Shown here: in pieces, positions 40,025 through 48,490 of the stretch
Layout of the letters: each line of letters begins with the position of its first letter
How positions within the stretch are numbered: position 1 is the stretch's first letter
Assembly: GCA_016927015.1 (NCBI GenBank)
Contig: JAFGNM010000128.1
Location: forward strand, 1-48,490
Length of the DNA: 48,490 nucleotides
Source of the DNA: Candidatus Bathyarchaeota archaeon
Lineage (GTDB): Archaea; Thermoproteota; Bathyarchaeia; Bathyarchaeales; Bathycorpusculaceae
Reading direction: 5' to 3'
The notes under the pieces: generated by a model
Told to the model about the DNA's origin: nothing
The model's database searches: none
The model's input: the letters and a program-made list of their open reading frames with translations, nothing else
Position numbers and translations under genes: made by a program

Positions 40025-41023
40025 ATGGATAAAGTGAAATTTGCCATACCCGCTGGCTCCTTAGCCAAAGCAACCTTTGACATTCTGAACCGTTCAGGAT
40101 ACAAAGTGTCAGGTCAAGAACGCACTTACAGACCAACAATTAACGACCCGCAGATTGAATTGAAAATTCTCAGACCACAAGAAATACCCGTTTTCGTTGC
40201 TGAAGGTCTCCAAGACGTAGGCATAACGGGTCAAGACTGGATCAAGGAAACCGGCGCCGACGTTGAAGTCCTCCAGAACTTGGAGTACGGGAAAATACGC
40301 TTGGTAATAGCCATACCGAAAAGCTTGAGTGCAAACTCAATCTCCGAACTCATGGAAGACGTGTGGAGCAAAGGAAAGAACTTCCGCGTTTCCACAGAAT
40401 ACTTGAACATCGCAGCTGAATACTTGAAAAGCAGTCCAGCCTATCAAAAACGCTTCGGCAAGTCAGAACCCTTGATGGTGACGCCGTGGTGGAAAAAAGG
40501 CGAAAACGCCCGCGCAAAGATTTTTCTGTCTTTCGGCGCTACAGAAGCCAAGCCGCCGGAAAATTCTGACTGCATCATGGACGTAACTGAGACGGGCTCC
40601 ACTCTAGACGCGAACAATTTGAAGATAATTGAAGACGTACTGCGGTCTTCAGCGGTGCTTGTAGCGAACAAGGATGCTTTGGCTGACTCGAAGAAGAAAG
40701 AAAAAATCTATGACATCCTGACCCTGCTGAAAGGTGTAGTGGACGGCTCCAAGAGAATTCACATTTTCGTAAACGTGAAGAAAGCAAACCTGCAGAAGTT
40801 GCTCAGCGAGTTGCCAGCCTTGAGGAACCCTACGATAGCGCCGTTGGCAGATGAAGAATGGTGCTCAGTTAACACGATAATCGAAAAAGACTGCCTCATA
40901 AGCCTCTTGCCCAAAATCCGCAAGCTCGCCCAAGGCATCGTTGTCTACGAACCTCGGCAGGTGCTGGCTTTAGACGAGATAAGCAGGAGAGAAAAAACCA
41001 AATGCGCAACCGAACCCAAGTGA
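40025..41023 (+). CDS. hisG: ATP phosphoribosyltransferase
   Basis: FAIPAGSLAKATFDILNRSGY, DVGITGQDWI, DVTETGSTLDANNLKII. Confidence 0.96.
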   Translation: MDKVKFAIPAGSLAKATFDILNRSGYKVSGQERTYRPTINDPQIELKILRPQEIPVFVAEGLQDVGITGQDWIKETGADVEVLQNLEYGKIRLVIAIPKSLSANSISELMEDVWSKGKNFRVSTEYLNIAAEYLKSSPAYQKRFGKSEPLMVTPWWKKGENARAKIFLSFGATEAKPPENSDCIMDVTETGSTLDANNLKIIEDVLRSSAVLVANKDALADSKKKEKIYDILTLLKGVVDGSKRIHIFVNVKKANLQKLLSELPALRNPTIAPLADEEWCSVNTIIEKDCLISLLPKIRKLAQGIVVYEPRQVLALDEISRREKTKCATEPK

Positions 41024-42306
41024 GAACATGGAAATCCTCAGCGTTACCGCCTGACTGGTTCAAAAGACAAGCGCCAGACGAACAAACCAATAAACAAGTC
41101 GAAAGCAACGTTAAAGCAATAGTAAGCACCGTCGTGAAAAGCGGAGACGCTGCGCTGATAACGCTTACAGAGCAATTTGATGAAGCCCGTTTAGCAGCCA
41201 AAGACCTGCGAGTAACATCCAGAGAGATTAAAGAAGCATACAACGAAGTGAGCCAAGAGCAGGTCGCTGCCCTCAAGTTCATGAAAAACAAGGTCAGCGC
41301 CTTCGAGAAGCTCACGCTTAAGCAGGCTTGCTTCAAAACTTCCAGCGAGGGCATTGCTGTCCAAAATGTTCTGCGCCCAATCGAAAGCGTCGGCTGTTAC
41401 GTTCCAGGAGGACAAGCCGCTTACCCAAGCACTTTAGTCATGACTGCAGTTCCCGCCAAGGCAGCAGGAGTTCCCAGAATCGTGGTTTGCTCGCCGCCCA
41501 ACGCCGAGGGCAAGGTAAACCCGTTTGTTCTCGTCGCCGCCGACATCTGCGAAGTTAACGAGATCTACAAGGTCGGAGGCGCCCAAGCCATTGCCGCGCT
41601 TGCTTACGGTACAGAAACAATCCAGCCCGTGAAGAAAATCGTCGGTCCAGGAAGCAGGTACGTGACAGCGGCGAAGATTCTTGTCTCAAAGGATGTTGCC
41701 ATTGACATGCCTGCTGGTCCCAGCGAGGTTCTGGTGTTGGCAGATGAGACCGCGAACCCGCAGTTCATTGCTTTTGACATGGTTTCTCAGGCGGAACACG
41801 GCGGAGACAGCGTGGCTGGGTTGATTACCACTTCGGAGAAGCTTGCAGACGAGGTGCAGGGTTGGCTGGCTAAAGCGGCTGCTGGCGCAGAGCGCGGAGA
41901 AATCGTTGCGAAAGCTCTGGAGCAGTACGGGTTTATAATCACCTGCGAAGACTTGACTGAAGCTGTTGAGTTAGCGAATGTTTTTGCTTCTGAGCACGTT
42001 GAGATAATGACGCGGAACCCTGAGCGAACAGCTGAGAAAATCACGTCAGCCGGGCTAATTCTTGTCGGCTCGTACAGTCCTGTCGCCCTAAGCGATTACG
42101 CCAGTGGAACAAATCATGTCTTGCCCACAAGCGGCTTCGGGCATGCGTTTTCAGGCTTGTCTGCCCTTGACTTCGCGAGAAGAGTTAGCATCGTTGAGAG
42201 TTCACGGGAAGGATTACAAAGAGTACGGGAACGTGTGAAGGTTATGACTGACGCGGAAAATCTTCCGAACCACTACAAAGCAGTTGAAGCGAGGTTCAAG
42301 AAATGA
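41002..42306 (+). CDS. hisD: Histidinol dehydrogenase
   Basis: VGCYVPGGQAAYPSTLVMTAVPAKAAGVPRIVVCSPP, YKVGGAQAIAALAYGTETI, SQAEHGGDS. Confidence 0.98.
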   Translation: MRNRTQVRTWKSSALPPDWFKRQAPDEQTNKQVESNVKAIVSTVVKSGDAALITLTEQFDEARLAAKDLRVTSREIKEAYNEVSQEQVAALKFMKNKVSAFEKLTLKQACFKTSSEGIAVQNVLRPIESVGCYVPGGQAAYPSTLVMTAVPAKAAGVPRIVVCSPPNAEGKVNPFVLVAADICEVNEIYKVGGAQAIAALAYGTETIQPVKKIVGPGSRYVTAAKILVSKDVAIDMPAGPSEVLVLADETANPQFIAFDMVSQAEHGGDSVAGLITTSEKLADEVQGWLAKAAAGAERGEIVAKALEQYGFIITCEDLTEAVELANVFASEHVEIMTRNPERTAEKITSAGLILVGSYSPVALSDYASGTNHVLPTSGFGHAFSGLSALDFARRVSIVESSREGLQRVRERVKVMTDAENLPNHYKAVEARFKK

Positions 42307-43418
42307 ACGCGTCATGTAAGAAGTGGCTGGAAGATAAACTTGCAAAGATAGAGGCTCTTGAAAGCTATGCCCCTGAAAAAACCACTGAAAACGTAGCGAA
42401 GCAGTATGGGCTTTCGCCCGCCGACATCGTGAAGCTGAACTTCAACGAAAACCTGTACATGCCACGGGCAAAGCTCGTTGAGCTCCTTAAGGAAGTGGCG
42501 GAAGAATGCGACTTAAGGCTTTACCCGCAGGAAGAAGAAGAAAAACTGCGCAAAGCTATAACCGAGTATCTCAGGCTACAGCAAGGATGCGTTGCCGTTG
42601 GGAACTCAAGCGACGAAGTTATGGACCGGACCACGCGCTTGTTCTTGGAGAGAGGCGATCGTGCAGTCACTTTTGCGCCCACGTTCAGCGTCTTCAGGTA
42701 CTGCGTGAAATATCAGGGCGCCGAGTACGTTTCCGTGCCGCTTCGTGAAGGCTTCACGCTTGATGCTGAAGCGATGCGTAAGGCGTTCACGCCCGAGGCG
42801 AAGCTGCTGTACCTGTGCTCACCGAATAACCCGACGGGTAACCAGTTTGGGCTGGATGCGGTTGAGGCTTTGATTGAAGAGTTCCCAGGGATAGTGATTG
42901 TTGACGAGGCTTACGGGGAGTACGCGGATTACTCCGTGGTTCCGCTGATAGACAAGTACGAGAACCTCGTAGTGTTGCGTACCTTCTCGAAAGCCTTCGG
43001 CTTGGCTGGGCTCAGGCTTGGCTACGCCGTAGCTAACCCGACGCTGGCGAACGCGGTTAACAAGATACCTGCGCCTTACGTGATTAACATTGTATCGTTG
43101 ACTATGGGCAGGAAGCTTCTGGAGAACGTTGGCGTAATGAGGCAGGCGGTTGCCGCGTTGAAGGCTGAACGGGGAAAACTGATAAACGCGCTGAACGAGA
43201 TAAGAGGTGCGGAAGCGTTCGATTCACGGGCGAACTTTGCGCTGTTCAACACCAGCAAGCCGTACGAGGACGTTTACGTGAACATGCTGAAGCGGGGCTT
43301 AATCATCAAGAAGCTGGGCAAGCTCTTGATGTACGAGAACTGCCTCAGAGCCACGGTTGGATTGCCCGAGATGAACGCGAAACTCCTTAATGCGTTGAGA
43401 GAGTATTTGGGTGATTGA
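42303..43418 (+). CDS. hisC: Histidinol-phosphate aminotransferase
   Basis: KLNFNENLYMP, SSDEVMDRTTRLF, SPNNPTGNQF, VVLRTFSKAFGLAGLRLGYA. Confidence 0.97.
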   Translation: MNASCKKWLEDKLAKIEALESYAPEKTTENVAKQYGLSPADIVKLNFNENLYMPRAKLVELLKEVAEECDLRLYPQEEEEKLRKAITEYLRLQQGCVAVGNSSDEVMDRTTRLFLERGDRAVTFAPTFSVFRYCVKYQGAEYVSVPLREGFTLDAEAMRKAFTPEAKLLYLCSPNNPTGNQFGLDAVEALIEEFPGIVIVDEAYGEYADYSVVPLIDKYENLVVLRTFSKAFGLAGLRLGYAVANPTLANAVNKIPAPYVINIVSLTMGRKLLENVGVMRQAVAALKAERGKLINALNEIRGAEAFDSRANFALFNTSKPYEDVYVNMLKRGLIIKKLGKLLMYENCLRATVGLPEMNAKLLNALREYLGD

Positions 43419-43996
43419 GCATGAGAAAGGATGAAGTGTACAGGAAAACGAAGGAAACAGAAGTCAGCGTGAAAGTAAACCTTGACGGAGCAGGAAAAGC
43501 CGACGCCAACACGGGCGTGCCCTTCCTTGACCACATGGTTACTTCGCTGGCTACACACAGCATGATCGACATAACCGCCAAGGTCAAGGGCGACTTGAGG
43601 CACCACTCTGTTGAAGACCTCGCCATAGGCTTGGGAGAGGCATTGAGCAAAGCGTTAGGCAGCAGAGAAGGGGTCACCAGGTTCGGTTACGCAGCGGCGC
43701 CTATGGACTGCTCCTTGGCGTTTGCAGCCGTGGACCTCGTGAAGCGCCCATACTTCAAGATTGACCTGAAACTGCGTGGCAAAAAAATCGAGGACATGCC
43801 CACAGAAGACATCAACCACTTCTTCGAGTCGCTGGCGACTTCGCTTTGCGCGAACGTCCATGTGTACACCCAGTACGGCAGCAACGACCACCACAAGGCA
43901 GAAGCCGCAGTCAAAGCCCTAGCGCTTTCGCTGAGGCAAGCGGTAGCCTTGGACCCGAGGCGGAAAGGCGTGCCGAGCTCCAAGGGAGTAATCTGA
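43415..43996 (+). CDS. hisB: Imidazoleglycerol-phosphate dehydratase
   Basis: GVPFLDHMVTSLATHSMIDI, DLRHHSVEDLAIGLGEAL, YGSNDHHKAEAAVKALALSLRQA. Confidence 0.98.
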   Translation: MSMRKDEVYRKTKETEVSVKVNLDGAGKADANTGVPFLDHMVTSLATHSMIDITAKVKGDLRHHSVEDLAIGLGEALSKALGSREGVTRFGYAAAPMDCSLAFAAVDLVKRPYFKIDLKLRGKKIEDMPTEDINHFFESLATSLCANVHVYTQYGSNDHHKAEAAVKALALSLRQAVALDPRRKGVPSSKGVI

Positions 43997-44601
43997 TGCC
44001 TGAAGCCGTAATATTCGACTATGGCGTCGGAAACCTTCTCAGCTTGAAATGTGCCTTGGAAAAAGTTGGGCTAAACGCCAAAATCGGCGTGTCAGCTCAG
44101 CAACTGAAAAAAGCAGATGCTATTGCGTTGCCGGGGGTTGGGAGCTTTTCTGCTGCCATCACCAAACTCGACGCAGTGAAGGAAACGCTTTTGGCTGCTG
44201 TGGAAAGCGGCACGCCCCTAATCGGCATATGCTTAGGCTTGCAGTTGTTCTTTCCAGAAAGCGAGGAAGGTCCAGGAAAAGGCTTGGCGCTTTTCGAGGG
44301 CAAAAACGTCCGATTGAGAGGCGAGGTGAAGGTGCCGCACATGGGCTGGAACACGCTTCGAATAGTGAAGCAGAACGCGCTCTTTGAAGGCGTTGCTGAC
44401 GAGTCTTACGTGTACTTTGTTCACTCGCTTTACCCAGTGCCCACCGACAAGGCTATTGTGGCGTCGGAAACAGAGTATGGGGCAACGTTTACTTCAGCCA
44501 TAGCCAGCAAAAACGTGTTCGGCACGCAGTTTCACCCAGAAAAGTCAGGCGACATTGGGCTCCACATTCTGGAGAACTTCGCCAAAATCGTGAAAAGGTG
44601 A
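43996..44601 (+). CDS. hisH: Imidazole glycerol phosphate synthase, glutaminase subunit
   Basis: IFDYGVGNLLSLKCALEKVG, LPGVGSF, PLIGICLGLQLFF, FGTQFHPEKSG. Confidence 0.97.
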   Translation: MPEAVIFDYGVGNLLSLKCALEKVGLNAKIGVSAQQLKKADAIALPGVGSFSAAITKLDAVKETLLAAVESGTPLIGICLGLQLFFPESEEGPGKGLALFEGKNVRLRGEVKVPHMGWNTLRIVKQNALFEGVADESYVYFVHSLYPVPTDKAIVASETEYGATFTSAIASKNVFGTQFHPEKSGDIGLHILENFAKIVKR

Positions 44602-45335
44602 CGCGGCAGTTGCAGTTGATTCCAGCTATTGACTTGATGAACGGCAAAATTGTTCGTTTGACGCATGGTGACCCGAAAACCGCCAAGGTTTACGACCAGT
44701 TTGGTGGACCAGTGGAAACCGCGAAGAAATGGCAGGCGGAAGGCGCAAGAAAATTGCACATAATCGATTTGGATGCGGCGTTAAGCATTGGTAACAACTT
44801 GTCAGTCATCGCGGACATCGCCGAAAGCGTGGATTTGCCCATCCAAGTTGGCGGCGGAATCCGCAACATCGACGCGGTGGAAAAGGTGCTTAAGCTGGGC
44901 GTTAGCCAAGTTATTTTCGGCGCTTTGGCGTTCAGCGACCCAGACGCGGTAACGCAGGTCCAGCAAGAGTTCGACGCAAAGTCCGTGATTGTTGCTTTAG
45001 ATAATAGGGATGGCAAAGTAATGGTTGAGGGATGGAAAACTGCGACGGCGCTAGGCATGAAAGAAGCATTGGAAAAGTTTGCTACGCTCGGCGTTAAGGC
45101 GTTTCTGGTGACTTCGATAACAAAGGATGGGACGCTTTCAGGTCCAGACCTTGACACGCTTAGGGAAGCATGCCAGTACCCGAGTGTGGAGGTAATTGCG
45201 GCTGGAGGAATAGGCGGCTTGAACGATTTGGTGGCGTTGAAGCGTGTGGGCGTTGAAGGCGCAGTTATTGGTAAGGCTCTGTACGAGGGCAGATTCACGT
45301 TGAAAGAAGCATTAAAAACAGTAGGAGAAAAGTAG
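44598..45335 (+). CDS. hisA: HisA phosphoribosylformimino isomerase
   Basis: [42 protein letters not shown] start. Confidence 0.96.
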   Translation: MTRQLQLIPAIDLMNGKIVRLTHGDPKTAKVYDQFGGPVETAKKWQAEGARKLHIIDLDAALSIGNNLSVIADIAESVDLPIQVGGGIRNIDAVEKVLKLGVSQVIFGALAFSDPDAVTQVQQEFDAKSVIVALDNRDGKVMVEGWKTATALGMKEALEKFATLGVKAFLVTSITKDGTLSGPDLDTLREACQYPSVEVIAAGGIGGLNDLVALKRVGVEGAVIGKALYEGRFTLKEALKTVGEK

Positions 45336-45337
45336 AG

Positions 45338-46141
45338 ATGCCGTTAGCGAAGCGAATAGTGCCCTGTTTGGATGTGACCTGCGGGACGGTTGTCAAAGGA
45401 ATCAACTTCTTGAACTTGAAAAAGGCGGGTGACCCTGTTGAGTTGGCAAAGCGTTATTCGGATGAAGGCGCTGATGAACTGGTTTTTCTTGACATAACTG
45501 CTTCCTCGGATAACAGGGACATACTTCGAGGAGTCGTCGAGGGCGTGGCAAGAGCGATAAGCATCCCGTTCACTGTTGGGGGCGGAATCCGTAACGTGTC
45601 GGACGCCCGTCTTGTGTTGTGCAGCGGAGCGGACAAGGTTTCGGTGAACACGGCGGCGGTGGAAAACCCGCAGGTGATAACGGAACTTGCCGACGTGTTC
45701 GGGCAGCAATGCGTGGTAGTTGCTATAGACGCAAAAAGAAGGCATGAGAAGGCAGAGAGCAAGATAACGGTGGAAACCCGCGAAGGTCCCGTCTGGTTCG
45801 AAGTCTACACTTACGGCGGAAGGAAACCCACGGGAATAGACGCGGTTACTTGGGCGCTGCGGGCTGTGGAGCTTGGGGCAGGCGAGTTTCTGGTGACTTC
45901 GATGGATAAGGACGGCACGAAAGATGGTTACGACATAGAGTTGACGCGGACGATTTCTGAAAAAGTGAACGTGCCAGTTATAGCAAGCGGCGGCGCTGGG
46001 GTGCCTGAGCATTTTGTTGAAGTTTTCACGGATGGAAAAGCTGATGCGGCGTTGGCGGCTTCGGTTTTCCACTACAACCAGTATCCTGTTCCAGTCATAA
46101 AGGAGTTCTTGCGTAAGCAGGGGGTGATTGTTCGACCTTGA
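45338..46141 (+). CDS. hisF: Imidazole glycerol phosphate synthase, cyclase subunit
   Basis: [63 protein letters not shown]. Confidence 0.98.
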   Translation: MPLAKRIVPCLDVTCGTVVKGINFLNLKKAGDPVELAKRYSDEGADELVFLDITASSDNRDILRGVVEGVARAISIPFTVGGGIRNVSDARLVLCSGADKVSVNTAAVENPQVITELADVFGQQCVVVAIDAKRRHEKAESKITVETREGPVWFEVYTYGGRKPTGIDAVTWALRAVELGAGEFLVTSMDKDGTKDGYDIELTRTISEKVNVPVIASGGAGVPEHFVEVFTDGKADAALAASVFHYNQYPVPVIKEFLRKQGVIVRP

Positions 46142-46467
46142 CTGAAGATTTGAAGAAGCTGGATTTCAAGAAGGGCAAAGGTCTCATACCAGTAGTTGTA
46201 CAAGATGCTGAGTCTAAAGAGGTTCTTATGCTGGCTTACGCTAACGAGGAAGCCTTACAGAAGACGTTAAGCACAGGTTACGCGCATTACTGGAGCCGCT
46301 CACGGAAAAAACTGTGGATGAAAGGCGAAACATCAGGGAACACACAGAAAATCCAAAAAGTAATGACAGACTGCGATTACGACACCCTGTTGTACGTGGT
46401 GAACCAGAAAGGACCAGCATGCCACACAGGCAAATATACATGCTTCCACAACAAGCTAAAGGGTTAG
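46138..46467 (+). CDS. hisI: Phosphoribosyl-AMP cyclohydrolase
   Basis: [65 protein letters not shown]. Confidence 0.97.
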   Translation: MTEDLKKLDFKKGKGLIPVVVQDAESKEVLMLAYANEEALQKTLSTGYAHYWSRSRKKLWMKGETSGNTQKIQKVMTDCDYDTLLYVVNQKGPACHTGKYTCFHNKLKG

Positions 46468-46576
46468 CTAACCGTTTTGGGGTCTCTAATGCTTGGTGGA
46501 AATTGCACCCTCTCCCCCTCTATCTTTTCTGCATTGTATTTCTATTAGGATCCAAATATGATGGTGTTTTTTGCGT

Positions 46577-46643
46577 CTCTGCGGTGACTACCCCCTCCCT
46601 TATAAATACGTTGAACTTCTGTGTAGAATTTGCGTTTGAATGC
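46577..46643 (-). repeat. Dispersed repeat, diverged copy E (reverse orientation)
   Basis: gactaccccctcccttat followed by gtagaatt and gtttga.tgc in register with copy D. Confidence 0.45.
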
Positions 46644-46665
46644 CAGGTCGATTGAGGTTTTTAGT

Positions 46666-47172
46666 CTATGAGGTGCTTGCCAAGGTTGAATGAGGTACTT
46701 GTTCAGTTTGGCTGCTCAGTTTGGTTCGCCTGTGGTGCAGTAATGCTTCAACGGTGAACACTACCATGGCGAATCCAGTTATCAGTATTAGTAACAGGAA
46801 GAAAACTTTGAATTCGTAGGTTTCAACAGAATAGTGCATAGCGAGAACAACGAGTTCAACGATTAGAATGCTCATGAAAATAAGGGAGTAAACCAGCATT
46901 TTCGGCAGCATACGCCTACCAATCCAGATGTACCCTCTCACGCGGGCTTTGTCTTTGGTCACGTATTCACCGTAATTGTTTTTCTGCAGGTAGCCCATGT
47001 CTTCAAGCTTCTGCAAGTGCCTGTAAGCCACGCTCGGGCTGCTGAGGTGCGCGCCTTTCATGACATCTCTGGGACCGACTGGGGTGCCTTTCCTAACAGC
47101 GTACAGGTACACGCTTAGTGTGATGCCTTCGAGTTCCTCGTTACTTGAGTTCGGCACATTTAAGCCTCGCAT
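46666..47172 (-). CDS. Membrane-anchored winged-helix transcription regulator
   Basis: N-terminal wHTH (GPRDVMKGAHLSSPSVAYRHLQKLEDMGYLQKNNYGEYVTK) plus two C-terminal TM segments. Confidence 0.75.
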   Translation of the reverse strand: MRGLNVPNSSNEELEGITLSVYLYAVRKGTPVGPRDVMKGAHLSSPSVAYRHLQKLEDMGYLQKNNYGEYVTKDKARVRGYIWIGRRMLPKMLVYSLIFMSILIVELVVLAMHYSVETYEFKVFFLLLILITGFAMVVFTVEALLHHRRTKLSSQTEQVPHSTLASTS

Positions 47173-47376
47173 GCACGACGACTATTTTGGTGACTATGGC
47201 GTATTAGTTTTGCCCAAAAGCCACGCTGGTTCATGGGGTCCCGCATGGTTTTGCCGTTTTAAGCCCTATAGGAGACTGGGTTTTTTGGTGTTCTTCTGGG
47301 AGAACAGCGTGTTCTCCTGGGAGAGTTAATAGTTACTTTCTGATTAAGAGTTTATGTGGCTGTGGGTGATGGCGCT

Positions 47377-47505
47377 ATGGCTAAAAGAATAGCTGTAACA
47401 ATTATCATCTTGGCGCTGTTGTTTTCAGCGGTAGCTGGAACACGGTATGCGTACGCTGCTGGGCTGGGGGTCGAAAGCGCCGTTGGATGGACTAATAGTT
47501 TTTAA
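47377..47505 (+). CDS. 42-aa signal-peptide-like small ORF
   Basis: MAKRIAVTIIILALLFSAVAGTRYAYAAGLGVESAVGWTNSF*; basic N-terminus, hydrophobic core, AYA-A cleavage-like site. Confidence 0.4.
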   Translation: MAKRIAVTIIILALLFSAVAGTRYAYAAGLGVESAVGWTNSF

Positions 47506-47591
47506 GAAAAACTTACCTATTCTAGGTGAGAGTTAACGCAAGCAACTCTTTATTCGAAAATAGGTGACAATTGTTGTCTTTACATGTAGCT

Positions 47592-48490
47592 ATGCTTTAC
47601 GAGAAGCAGAAAGATAAGAAAGTGAAGTGCCATTTGTGCGGGCGTCGCTGTCTCATAAGTGACGGCGCAACAGGTTTTTGTTTAGTGCGTAAAAACGAAG
47701 GCGGAACCCTTTACTCGTTGAATTATGGGAAGGCGGTTTCTGCGGCTGTTGACCCAATAAGTAAGAAGCCGCTCTCACATTTTAACCCTGGAGCGCTGGT
47801 CATGTCTGTGGCGGCGGCTGGCTGTAACTTTCGCTGCAAATTCTGCGACAACTGGATGGTGAGCCAAGAAACAGAAGTGGTGGGCAGACATTTTCCCCCA
47901 GCGGAAGTCGTGAAAGCGGCAAGAGACAGGAGTTGCCAAGGGATAAGCTACACTTACACTGAACCAACCATCTACATGGAGTACGCGTATGAAACCGCCA
48001 AACTCGCTCATCAAGTAGGAGTCTTCAACACTTTCGTAACCAACGGCTACATGACGCCTGAAGCCGTGAAAACAATTGCGCCGTATCTGGATGCTGCAAC
48101 GGTTGACTTCAAAGGCGGCGGAGACCCAGACTTCTACAAAAACTTTTCAGCAGTTCCAGACGTGAAACCGATTTACGAGGCGTTGAAGGAGCTTAGGAGA
48201 AACCGAGTTCATATTGAAATCACGAACTTGGTTATTCCCAAAATCGGAGACTCAAGAGACAGAATAAAAGAGATGGCAACGTGGATTAAAGACGCGCTGG
48301 GTAGAGAGACGCCCTTCCACTTGCTGCGCTTTCATCCCGACTACAAAATGACGACGACCCCTGCCACAACCGTTGAAGACATGGAGAAAGCGTACATGAC
48401 CGCCCGAAACGTAGGACTGCATTACGTTTACATTGGAAACGTTCCTGGGCACCCATCCGAGAACACTTACTGCCCAAACTGCAACGAACT
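47592..48490 (+). CDS. amrS: AmmeMemoRadiSam system radical SAM enzyme AmrS, truncated by window edge
   Basis: CHLCGRRCLISDGATGFCLVR, CNFRCKFC radical SAM motif, GISYTYTEPTIYMEYAYETAKLAHQVGVFNTFVTNGYMTPEA. Open to window end, so absent from the ORF track. Confidence 0.93.
   Translation, partial: MLYEKQKDKKVKCHLCGRRCLISDGATGFCLVRKNEGGTLYSLNYGKAVSAAVDPISKKPLSHFNPGALVMSVAAAGCNFRCKFCDNWMVSQETEVVGRHFPPAEVVKAARDRSCQGISYTYTEPTIYMEYAYETAKLAHQVGVFNTFVTNGYMTPEAVKTIAPYLDAATVDFKGGGDPDFYKNFSAVPDVKPIYEALKELRRNRVHIEITNLVIPKIGDSRDRIKEMATWIKDALGRETPFHLLRFHPDYKMTTTPATTVEDMEKAYMTARNVGLHYVYIGNVPGHPSENTYCPNCNE

Noticed and set aside
45344-46072. 242-aa minus-strand ORF opposite hisF
   Set aside because: Antisense shadow of a certain gene with low-complexity composition.
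47506-47580. Short inverted repeats (acctattctaggt, gacaattgttgtc) before amrS
   Set aside because: Too short to separate operators from chance without conservation data.

Overview
This window is archaeal chromosomal DNA. GAR1-TFB, L7Ae-S28e-L24e, L40e, deoxyhypusine synthase, EndoQ, PAC2 and an intron-containing initiator tRNA fit a Bathyarchaeia/Thermoproteota-like lineage; the lineage is inferred, not tested. Most of it is housekeeping: a complete-looking compact hisGDCBHAFI operon, gap-pgk, argS, the TldD/TldE pair, a GH57/glycosyltransferase cluster, inositol-1-phosphate synthase and AmrS. One accessory segment (about 9.7-14.2 kb) lies between argS and inositol-1-phosphate synthase. It contains an isolated phage-type terminase pair with no other virion genes, then an AT-richer cassette: a 4-TM protein, a possible 24-aa TM micro-ORF, and a 440-aa protein with a HEPN-like RX4H motif. 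A strong long stem-loop follows immediately. Other items of interest: a dispersed ~52-bp TATA-like repeat family (three good copies, two diverged), a tRNA-iMet with a 23-nt BHB intron, a candidate three-way-junction RNA upstream of deoxyhypusine synthase, an EF-hand loop inside an HtpX protease, a half-size glycosyltransferase, and a beta-propeller/TM-hairpin/glycosidase fusion. All calls were made by reading the sequence and supplied translations; no searches were run.
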